This document shows positions 1 through 5,270 of a stretch of DNA of 6,952 nucleotides, piece by piece. How positions within the stretch are numbered: position 1 is the first letter of the stretch; each line of letters starts with the position of its first letter. Source of the stretch: Bacteroidales bacterium. Lineage in GTDB: Bacteria > Bacteroidota > Bacteroidia > Bacteroidales > UBA10428. The position numbers and the translations under genes were made by a program. The notes beneath the pieces are model-generated. The model was not told the DNA's origin and ran no database searches. It saw only the letters and a program-made list of their open reading frames with translations. Location: positions 1 to 6,952 of the forward strand of contig JAFGQQ010000404.1 of assembly GCA_016935595.1 (NCBI GenBank), in the 5' to 3' direction.

Positions 1-225
1 AATCTTTAAATGGAAGCGAAAACCGAGTATTTTTTTATTAGGTTTTTGTTTTATATAATTTTCTAAATCTTTCTTTTCTATTTTTTTATTATTAACATTA
101 ATTACTAATTTCTTTAACAAGTATTTATTATCGGGCACGTATTTAGTAGGATTACATGATATAATAAAAAATGCTAATATCAAACACTTTATTGAATTAA
201 TTATATGCGTGTTTTTATAGCTCAA
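1..225 (-). CDS. tamL: TamL-type Omp85 lipoprotein, N-terminal part (runs off left edge)
   Basis: Reading the minus strand from a TTG at 225-223 gives 75 open codons to the window edge. Residues 1-24 form a lipoprotein signal: basic and polar start, hydrophobic ILAFFIIS, and lipobox I-I-S-C with the acylated Cys at residue 24 (156-154). The mature part begins CNPTKYVPDNKYLL and continues to KQKPNKKILGFRFHL. That is the hallmark start of Bacteroidota TamL, the lipoprotein relative of TamA/BamA, in which a short beta segment precedes POTRA domains and a C-terminal 16-strand barrel; those lie outside the window. The expected role is insertion or translocation at the outer membrane, usually with TamB encoded nearby; tamB is not in the window. 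No in-frame ATG exists between the upstream TGA and the lipobox, so TTG is the best start, with rarer codons (ATT, ATA) possible. The divergent TrmH-family neighbour fits the common Bacteroidota gene order. Confidence 0.85.
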   Translation of the reverse strand, partial: MSYKNTHIINSIKCLILAFFIISCNPTKYVPDNKYLLKKLVINVNNKKIEKKDLENYIKQKPNKKILGFRFHLKI

Positions 226-238
226 TTTAAAATTCTTA

Positions 239-246
239 TATTTTTG
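239..246 (+). promoter_or_regulatory. Putative Bacteroidota -7 box for the TrmH-family gene
   Basis: TATTTTTG matches the Bacteroidota sigma-ABfr -7 consensus TAnnTTTG at every fixed position and lies 20 bp before the GTG start at 267. That would give a short leader with transcription starting near 253. No TTG is seen at the expected -33 spacing, and such boxes arise by chance in AT-rich DNA, so this is tentative. Confidence 0.3.
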
Positions 247-266
247 TATACTTAAATAAATTAATA

Positions 267-1025
267 GTGCTCAGCAAAAATAATATTAAATTCATAAACT
301 CTTTAAAAACTAAAAAATTCAGGGAGTTGCATCGCAAGTTTATTGTTGAAGGCGACAAAATTACAAAAGAATTATTAGAGTCGGATTATACCGTTAGTAA
401 TATATTCGGCAAAAAAGAATGGTTAAAGAAAAATACCTATGAAAAGTTTAGAAATATCGAAATAATTGAGGTAAATGATAATGAATTGAAGAAAATAAGC
501 TCATTAACTGCTCCAAACCAGGTTTTAGCCATAGCTGATATACCGGATAACGAAATAAAATATGCTGATTTTAATAATGATATAAATATTGTTTTGGATG
601 ATATACAGGACCCCGGTAATATGGGAACAATTTTAAGAACTGCCGATTGGTTCGGAATAAAAAATATTATATGTTCGTTAAATTGTGTTGATATTTATAA
701 CCAGAAAGTTATTCAGGCATCAATGGGCTCAATTTTCCGCGTAAATGTTTATTATATGAAGCTAAATGATTTTCTGAATCAATTTAATAACAATTATTCG
801 ATAATAGGTACTTTTACCGAAGGAGATAATATTTATAATACCGATTTACCTGAAAGTGCTTTTATTATATTCGGAAATGAAGCAAAAGGGATTAATCCGA
901 AATTTGAAAAATTTATTCATAAAAAAATCACCATTCCAAATTTCAATAATAGCAAAACAGAATCGTTAAATGTTGCTACATCTGTAGCAATTACCTGTTC
1001 CGAAATTAGAAGGAGATCGTTGTAA
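267..1025 (+). CDS. TrmH/SpoU-family RNA 2'-O-ribose methyltransferase
   Basis: This 252-residue protein is a SPOUT-class enzyme that methylates a ribose 2'-OH in tRNA or rRNA using S-adenosylmethionine; the target nucleotide cannot be read from sequence. An N-terminal SpoU substrate-binding-like region (about 1-95, with FIVEGDK at 25-31) precedes the knotted catalytic domain. The three family motifs are visible: motif 1 at 111-130 (DDIQDPGNMG, then catalytic-type Arg124 in RTADWFG), motif 2 at 203-208 (GNEAKG), and motif 3 at 232-240 (ESLNVATSV). Length is normal for the family. The start is GTG: no in-frame ATG lies upstream, and the resulting MLSKNNIKFI fits the usual M-L-S/T-K-N start of Bacteroidota homologs. 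It diverges from tamL and converges on porT with only 24 bp between the two stop codons and no hairpin there. Confidence 0.93.
   Translation: MLSKNNIKFINSLKTKKFRELHRKFIVEGDKITKELLESDYTVSNIFGKKEWLKKNTYEKFRNIEIIEVNDNELKKISSLTAPNQVLAIADIPDNEIKYADFNNDINIVLDDIQDPGNMGTILRTADWFGIKNIICSLNCVDIYNQKVIQASMGSIFRVNVYYMKLNDFLNQFNNNYSIIGTFTEGDNIYNTDLPESAFIIFGNEAKGINPKFEKFIHKKITIPNFNNSKTESLNVATSVAITCSEIRRRSL
275..282 (-). promoter_or_regulatory. Putative Bacteroidota -7 box for tamL
   Basis: Read on the minus strand this is TATTTTTG, a full match to TAnnTTTG. It lies 49 bp before the tamL TTG start and inside the first codons of the divergent methyltransferase gene. Transcription would start near 268, so the tamL and methyltransferase messages would overlap at their 5' ends. 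No -33 TTG is seen, so confidence is low. Confidence 0.25.
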
Positions 1026-1049
1026 TATATAAAATTTAACAAATACTTG

Positions 1050-1760
1050 TTATTCAAAATGAAAGGAAAGAAAAACCATATTCGATTTTAGCTTTTCGAT
1101 TGAAGTTGTAAAAATCGCATGCGAAGAATGTGGTTCATGGTTAAGGATATCACGTTGGCCAAAAGCCATTTTTATTTCAGTTGATAATTTGAAGAATTCA
1201 AAATAATAATCAATTCCGAAACCGATACTATAATAATAATTAAGTGGTTTTAATCGCATCAGACGTAATTTTTCCTCATCTTCAATAAATTTTTTACTGC
1301 CACCCATATCATACCTCAAAGTAAAATCAGTTATTAAGTATGGCCTGTAGTTATTAATTCGGTCTGATTTTAATTTCAGCACCAGTGGGAATTCTATGGG
1401 ATAATAAGGAAGGCGTTGGGGTGAATAATCAATCTTTTCATTGGTTGAAATTTCTGTATAATGCACATCCCACGATCCGAATGACATTCCAGGGAGAAAC
1501 CTCAGATCCATGTAATCATTTAAACGAAGATTTGATACAATTCCAACATGAAAACCAGGATTTAATCTCGAAACGTCGGCAAAGATCGAATCCTGTGATA
1601 ACCTGATATCGAAATCACAGGTATTTAGTCCTAATACAAAACCAAAGTGTAAGGGACGCTGATCAATTTCCTGATAATTTAAAACTGTCTTCATTTGGGC
1701 AACAATATTAAGTTGTCCGATGAAATGCAGAAAGATTAGTATTTTAAAGTATTTATACAA
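1050..1760 (-). CDS. porT: PorT family outer-membrane beta-barrel protein (type IX secretion)
   Basis: PorT (SprT in gliding flavobacteria) is an outer-membrane or periplasm-facing barrel protein required for type IX secretion of proteins bearing a C-terminal sorting domain. The 236-residue product has a signal peptide (about 1-21, ending NIVAQ). The family's conserved blocks follow: RPLHFGFVLGLN (35-46), LNPGFHVGIVSNLRL (66-80), LRFLPGMSFG (86-95), EFPLVLKLKS (123-132), NNYRPYLITDFTLRYDMGG (136-154), IGFGIDYYFEFFKLSTEIK (179-197), and the terminal strand MVFLSFHFE. The protein is mostly alternating amphipathic strands and full-length. The start is TTG, two codons after an in-frame TAA and six bases after a purine-rich AGAAGG; the next Met falls after the signal peptide. 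It lies 62 bp downstream of ubiE on the same strand, so the two are probably co-transcribed, an order common in Bacteroidota. G+C (about 40% in places) is higher than in its neighbours. Confidence 0.92.
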   Translation of the reverse strand: MYKYFKILIFLHFIGQLNIVAQMKTVLNYQEIDQRPLHFGFVLGLNTCDFDIRLSQDSIFADVSRLNPGFHVGIVSNLRLNDYMDLRFLPGMSFGSWDVHYTEISTNEKIDYSPQRLPYYPIEFPLVLKLKSDRINNYRPYLITDFTLRYDMGGSKKFIEDEEKLRLMRLKPLNYYYSIGFGIDYYFEFFKLSTEIKMAFGQRDILNHEPHSSHAIFTTSIEKLKSNMVFLSFHFE

Positions 1761-1766
1761 AATTTA

Positions 1767-1772
1767 CCTTCT
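1767..1772 (-). promoter_or_regulatory. Shine-Dalgarno-like site before porT TTG start
   Basis: On the minus strand AGAAGG ends six bases before the TTG at 1760-1758. Bacteroidota genes mostly lack such sites, and the other genes here show none. It supports TTG as the porT start. Whether ribosomes of this organism use it is unknown. Confidence 0.4.
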
Positions 1773-1822
1773 ATTTAGAACAATAGAAAATTGCCGAAAT
1801 TATTATAAAGTAATGAATTATG

Positions 1823-2554
1823 CTAATTTTTATTTGATTTAAATGCAAAATAAATACTAACAATACCTAACGTTAACTGATACATGATAATTTTATCAAA
1901 ACCTGTAATTTTTAATTCATCCATTAATTTTTCTTTTTGAGGAAATTCTTTTACGGAATGGGGCAGGTATGAATATGCATAGTTGTTTTTTGATATGATT
2001 TTGCCCAAGCGGGGCAATATATAATTAAAATAAAACTGGTAAATTGATTTAAATATCGGTAAAGATGGTTTTGTGAATTCAAGAATTAGAAAAAAACCAT
2101 TATTGGTTAAAATGCGATAAACTTCTGAAAGACTTTTATTGACATTATCAAAATTTCTCAAACCAAAAGCCACAGTTGCCATATTAAATGAATTGTTTTC
2201 AAATTTAAGATTCTCAACATCGCCTAATTGTAATTCTATGTTCTTAATTTTTTTATCCGAAATTTTTTTTTGACCTAGTTGCAGCATATTTTCCGATATA
2301 TCTATTCCAATTATTTTTTTTGGTTTTAATTTGTTTAGTGCAATGGCTAAATCGGCTGTTCCTGTTGCTATATCCAGTATATGGAGGTCGTTTTGATTAA
2401 TGCAGTTATGTTTTAATATTTTTTTTATAAGTTTTATTGCCCTGTTACGCCAATATAAATCAACGCCAAATGATAAAAAATGATTTAAAAAATCATATTT
2501 TCCAGCAATCTGGTTAAACATTTCTTTAACCTGTTGTTTTTTATCTGTCTTCAC
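1823..2554 (-). CDS. ubiE: Demethylmenaquinone methyltransferase (UbiE/MenG)
   Basis: This 243-residue cytoplasmic class I methyltransferase performs the last step of menaquinone synthesis, C-methylation of demethylmenaquinone with S-adenosylmethionine. UbiE also acts in ubiquinone synthesis elsewhere, but Bacteroidota normally make menaquinone, so menG is equally apt. The family's N-terminal signature is present at 9-36 (VKEMFNQIAGKYDFLNHFLS, then FG and YWR). SAM motif I is ILDIATGTAD (59-68), acidic residue Asp85 ends motif II (IIGID), and GDVENL (111-116) and VAFGLRNF (128-135) are the later conserved blocks. Near the C-terminus SYLPHSVKEFP (195-205) and LTLGIVSIYFAFK (227-239) match the family ending. 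The start is GTG: an in-frame TAA abuts it and the next Met (residue 12) lies inside the signature. It is probably first in an operon with porT and divergent from the dehydrogenase gene. No -7 box was found upstream. Confidence 0.95.
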   Translation of the reverse strand: MKTDKKQQVKEMFNQIAGKYDFLNHFLSFGVDLYWRNRAIKLIKKILKHNCINQNDLHILDIATGTADLAIALNKLKPKKIIGIDISENMLQLGQKKISDKKIKNIELQLGDVENLKFENNSFNMATVAFGLRNFDNVNKSLSEVYRILTNNGFFLILEFTKPSLPIFKSIYQFYFNYILPRLGKIISKNNYAYSYLPHSVKEFPQKEKLMDELKITGFDKIIMYQLTLGIVSIYFAFKSNKN

Positions 2555-2629
2555 TTATACTTGAAGGTTTTATTAAAAGTCTTTAAAAATAAATAAAATA
2601 AATTTTAAAATGTTTGTGATTGAAAATTG

Positions 2630-2647
2630 AATTATTTATAAATAATT
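2630..2647. promoter_or_regulatory. 18-bp perfect AT-only palindrome, possible operator
   Basis: AATTATTTATAAATAATT equals its own reverse complement over all 18 bases. It sits in the 138-bp divergent gap between ubiE and the dehydrogenase gene, ending nine bases before the dehydrogenase -7 box, so it would cover the spacer and approach the -33 region. That position suits a dimeric regulator. It has no G or C, so chance is a real alternative. Confidence 0.3.
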
Positions 2648-2656
2648 AAAAATGCT

Positions 2657-2664
2657 TATTTTTG
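2657..2664 (+). promoter_or_regulatory. Putative Bacteroidota -7 box for the Ldh2-family gene
   Basis: TATTTTTG matches TAnnTTTG fully and is followed by GACGC, then a leader of about 20 bases to the ATG at 2693. The expected -33 TTG is missing at 19-21 bp; the nearest TTG (2627-2629) is too far upstream. This is the best-placed promoter candidate in the window. Confidence 0.4.
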
Positions 2665-2692
2665 ACGCTCATTTTTACTAAATATTTATAAA

Positions 2693-3763
2693 ATGTACTC
2701 TTACGAATATCTTGAAAAATTTACAATAAATGTTTTCAAACAAATGGGTATTAAAGAAGATGATGCCGGAAAAGCCACGAAAGTATTTCTTGCAGCCGAA
2801 TTACGTGGGATATCATCGCATGGAATGATTAGAATTAAAGATTATTACGAATTATGGAAAGCAAAAAGAATAAATGTTAATCCGAATATTAGGATAGTCC
2901 ATGAAACTTTGAGTACTGCTGTGGTTGATGGTGACAGGGCAATCGGGATGTTACCCTCAATTAAATCGATGGAGATAGCTATTGAAAAAGCAAAAAAAGC
3001 TGGTACAGGATGGGTTTCAACCCGGAATTCTAATCATTTTGGCATAGCAGGTTATTATGCCATGATGGCATTGGAACATGATATGATTGGTTTAACCATG
3101 ACCAATGCAAATCCATTAGTTGCCCCCACTTTAAGTGTAAGCCGTTTATTAGGAACAAATCCAATAGCTGTGGCTATTCCGGCAAAAAAATATCCGCCTT
3201 TTGTGGCCGATTTTGCCACAACTCCGATAGCCAGGGGTAAACTGGCAGTTGCAGAAAAACAAGGCAAAAAAGTGAGTGTAGGTTTTGTTCAGGATAAAGA
3301 CGGGAATTCTTCAAATGATCCGGCTATATTAAAACAGGGAGGTTCAATGCTTACTTTAGGGGGAGATTATGAACACGGAAGCCATAAAGGATATTGTATG
3401 TCGGCAATTGTTGATATTTTTTCAGCAGTATTGTCTGGTGCAAATTTTGGACCTTTTGTTCCGCCATCAGTGGCATATTTACCCGTTTTAAATGAAAAAG
3501 TAGGTGAAGGAACAGGACACTTTTTTGGTGCAATAAGAATTGACGCTTTTCAACCATCAGATATTTTTAAAGAGAAAATGGATAAATGGATAGAAACTTT
3601 TAAAAACGCAAAACCAGCCAAAGGGGAAACAAGGGTTTATATACCCGGGGAGATTGAAAGAGAAAAGGAAATTGAAATAATGAAAAACGGAATTGAATTA
3701 ATTCCTGCTGTTAAAAAGGAATTGATACAGATTGCTAGGGAATTAGGCGTTAAATTTAATTAA
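2693..3763 (+). CDS. Ldh2/type-2 malate dehydrogenase-family NAD(P)-dependent oxidoreductase
   Basis: The 356-residue cytoplasmic enzyme belongs to the LDH2/MDG2 family, which interconverts 2-hydroxy acids and 2-oxo acids (malate, L-lactate, ureidoglycolate or sulfolactate in various members) with NAD(P) and is unrelated to classical Rossmann malate dehydrogenases. Family landmarks are in order: RGISSHG (38-44), the catalytic-type RNSNHFGIAGYYA (111-123) with His115, MTNANP (136-141), the nucleotide-binding-region LLGTNPIAVAIP (152-163), FVADFATTPIARGK (170-183) with Asp173, SHKGYCMSAIVDIFSAVLSGA (230-250), and GHFFGAIRIDAF (275-286). Near the end RVYIPGEIE (314-322) matches the usual R-x-PGE block. 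Length is standard. Most homologs have Asp before the SHG; here it is Ser41. It has its own promoter candidate and terminator, and no pathway partner lies nearby, so malate is a default guess for the substrate. Confidence 0.9.
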   Translation: MYSYEYLEKFTINVFKQMGIKEDDAGKATKVFLAAELRGISSHGMIRIKDYYELWKAKRINVNPNIRIVHETLSTAVVDGDRAIGMLPSIKSMEIAIEKAKKAGTGWVSTRNSNHFGIAGYYAMMALEHDMIGLTMTNANPLVAPTLSVSRLLGTNPIAVAIPAKKYPPFVADFATTPIARGKLAVAEKQGKKVSVGFVQDKDGNSSNDPAILKQGGSMLTLGGDYEHGSHKGYCMSAIVDIFSAVLSGANFGPFVPPSVAYLPVLNEKVGEGTGHFFGAIRIDAFQPSDIFKEKMDKWIETFKNAKPAKGETRVYIPGEIEREKEIEIMKNGIELIPAVKKELIQIARELGVKFN

Positions 3764-3775
3764 ATATTATAATAA

Positions 3776-3808
3776 AAAAAACCGGAATATATTAAATTCC
3801 GGTTTTTT
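3776..3808. terminator. Bidirectional intrinsic terminator
   Basis: A perfect 13-bp inverted repeat, AAAAAACCGGAAT and ATTCCGGTTTTTT, surrounds a 7-nt loop (3789-3795). The stem core CCGGAAT is flanked by an A tract on one side and a T tract on the other, so it can end transcription in both directions. It begins 12 bp after the dehydrogenase stop and ends 20 bp before the stop of the convergent FKBP lipoprotein gene, serving both. Confidence 0.9.
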
Positions 3809-3828
3809 ATTTTTTGATGAATAATATC

Positions 3829-4512
3829 TTATTCCCTGATAATTTCAATTAATTCAACATCAAAAATTAAAGTTTCGTTAGGACCTATTTTATTTCTTGA
3901 ACCATTAAGGCCATATGCCAAGTCGGATGGGATATACAGTACCCATTTCGATCCGGTTTTCATTAGCAATAAAGCTTCAGTCCATCCTTTAATAACTCTG
4001 GTTACCTGGAATGTAGCAGGTTCTCCTCTATCGTAAGAACTATCAAATACAGTACCATCAATAAGCGCTCCTTTATAGTGCACTTTCACCTGGTCTTTTA
4101 ACCTGGGTGAAGGACCTACACCCTCTTCAATAATTTTATATTGTAATCCGCTTTCCGTAGTAATAACACCAGGTTTGTCCCTGTTTTCATTTAAAAAAGT
4201 TTCGCCTCTTTTTTTATTATCATCGGCTTTAATTAAGTATTTATTATAAGCATATTTATTTATAAAATTATTGGCTTCGGTTAAATCAAACATGGTTTCT
4301 TTTTCATTATAAACATCTTCAATGCCTTTGGCAATAATATACGGATCTATATCTTCAAACTGGGGTTTAATGTTACTCCCTATTGATACTCCTATAGCAT
4401 AACTTACCGAGTCGGCGGAGGTTACAATTTTTGTGTCTTTTGTTAGCTGTGTACAACTCAAGAAAAGTATTGATGTACAAAAAATAAATAATCCCGATTT
4501 TAATATTTTCAT
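3829..4512 (-). CDS. FKBP-type peptidyl-prolyl isomerase, lipoprotein
   Basis: This 227-residue protein catalyses cis-trans isomerisation of Xaa-Pro bonds to help exported proteins fold. Residues 1-20 are a lipoprotein signal with lipobox F-L-S-C, Cys20 being acylated. An N-terminal FKBP dimerisation-type domain (about 32-117, starting DSVSYAIGVSIG) precedes the catalytic FKBP domain (about 137-224). Pocket residues known from FKBP12 are kept: Tyr146 (HYKG), Phe156 and Asp157 (FDSS), Phe168, Val173-Ile174, Trp177, Tyr200 and Phe217, so it should be active. The layout matches Mip/FkpA proteins. The loop after Tyr200 (GLNGSRNKIGPN) departs from the usual G-x-x-G-A-G-x-x-I. The residues after Cys20 (TQLTKDT) show no obvious acidic surface-export signal, suggesting it faces the periplasm. 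It starts 25 bp after the stop of its paralog and is probably last in that operon. Confidence 0.93.
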   Translation of the reverse strand: MKILKSGLFIFCTSILFLSCTQLTKDTKIVTSADSVSYAIGVSIGSNIKPQFEDIDPYIIAKGIEDVYNEKETMFDLTEANNFINKYAYNKYLIKADDNKKRGETFLNENRDKPGVITTESGLQYKIIEEGVGPSPRLKDQVKVHYKGALIDGTVFDSSYDRGEPATFQVTRVIKGWTEALLLMKTGSKWVLYIPSDLAYGLNGSRNKIGPNETLIFDVELIEIIRE

Positions 4513-4537
4513 GATATTTTAAATTAATGATTTATGA

Positions 4538-5206
4538 TTATTCTATTGAAATGAGTTCAACTTCGAATATTAATGTTTCATTAGGGCCAATGACATTTCC
4601 GGCTCCTTTTTCCCCATAACCAAGGTCAGGAGGTATATATAATATCCATTTAGAGCCAACAGGCATTAATTGTAAGGCCTCTGTCCAGCCTTTTATTACT
4701 CCATTTAAAGGAAAATCAATAGGTTGTCCACGGTCGTATGAACTGTCAAAAATAGTGCCGTCAATTAATGTGCCTTTATAATGACATAATACTTTATCTT
4801 CAATTGTAGGTTTTGGACCATCCCCCTGAATTATTATTTTATATTGTAAACCGCTTTGTAGTTCGATAACACCTTCATTTTTTTTGTTTTTTTCTAAAAA
4901 ATCTTTTCCTTTTTTTAAATTCTCTATTCCTTTCATAGTGTTTAAGTTATAAAAATATTGGTTTATATAATCTCTTGTTTCGTCGGTATTTATAAGTTTA
5001 TCATTATTGTTAAACATATCTTCAAATGCTTGTGTAAAAGCTTTAATATTTATTTCTTGAATATTCGCATCCATAATACCTTTAGAATATTCTATTCCTA
5101 AAGCATAGCTGAAACTATCTAATTCATTTTTTAAAATATTTTTGTCTGTTTGCCCATGACATAAAGCAAACGATACAATACAAATTATTAAAAGATTTAT
5201 TTTCAT
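4538..5206 (-). CDS. FKBP-type peptidyl-prolyl isomerase, periplasmic
   Basis: A 222-residue paralog of the next gene with the same layout. A signal peptide covers about 1-18 (LLIICIVSFALCHG before Gln19), then an FKBP N-terminal domain (about 30-112, DSFSYALGIEYSKG) and a catalytic FKBP domain (about 135-222). Pocket residues are present: Tyr143 (CHYKG), Phe153-Asp154, Phe165, Val170-Ile171, Trp174, Tyr197 and Phe214; GYGEKGAGNVIGPN follows the family pattern better than the paralog does. The Cys in FALC has Leu at -1, so it does not form a lipobox; a soluble periplasmic protein is expected. The ATG at 5206-5204 is preferred to the GTG directly before it. It lies 64 bp after the Omp85-family gene on the same strand. 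A near match to the -7 box (TGTATTTG, 5259-5252) could give it its own promoter. Confidence 0.92.
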   Translation of the reverse strand: MKINLLIICIVSFALCHGQTDKNILKNELDSFSYALGIEYSKGIMDANIQEINIKAFTQAFEDMFNNNDKLINTDETRDYINQYFYNLNTMKGIENLKKGKDFLEKNKKNEGVIELQSGLQYKIIIQGDGPKPTIEDKVLCHYKGTLIDGTIFDSSYDRGQPIDFPLNGVIKGWTEALQLMPVGSKWILYIPPDLGYGEKGAGNVIGPNETLIFEVELISIE

Positions 5207-5270
5207 CACAACTTAGTTTTAAAAGGAGGTAAAAATAAGTAATTAAATTTTCAAATACATGATATTATTG

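Noticed and set aside
1026..1049. Possible terminator between the methyltransferase and porT stops
   Set aside because: The 24 bases hold no inverted repeat with a T tract.
1385..1606. Plus-strand open frame of 73 codons inside porT
   Set aside because: It lies wholly antisense to porT, a clear family match, and its translation resembles nothing known and lacks a ribosome site.
3055..3557. Two minus-strand open frames (3055-3267 and 3351-3557) inside the dehydrogenase gene
   Set aside because: Both are antisense shadows of the conserved Ldh2-family reading frame, with no recognisable product.
5156..5158. Cys in the FKBP signal peptide (FALC) as a lipobox cysteine
   Set aside because: Leu at -1 does not fit the G/A/S normally required there; an ordinary signal peptidase I site a few residues later fits better.
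5207..5209. GTG directly before the ATG of the periplasmic FKBP as its start
   Set aside because: The adjacent ATG gives a normal signal peptide start (MKINLL) and ATG is the stronger start; only one residue is at stake.
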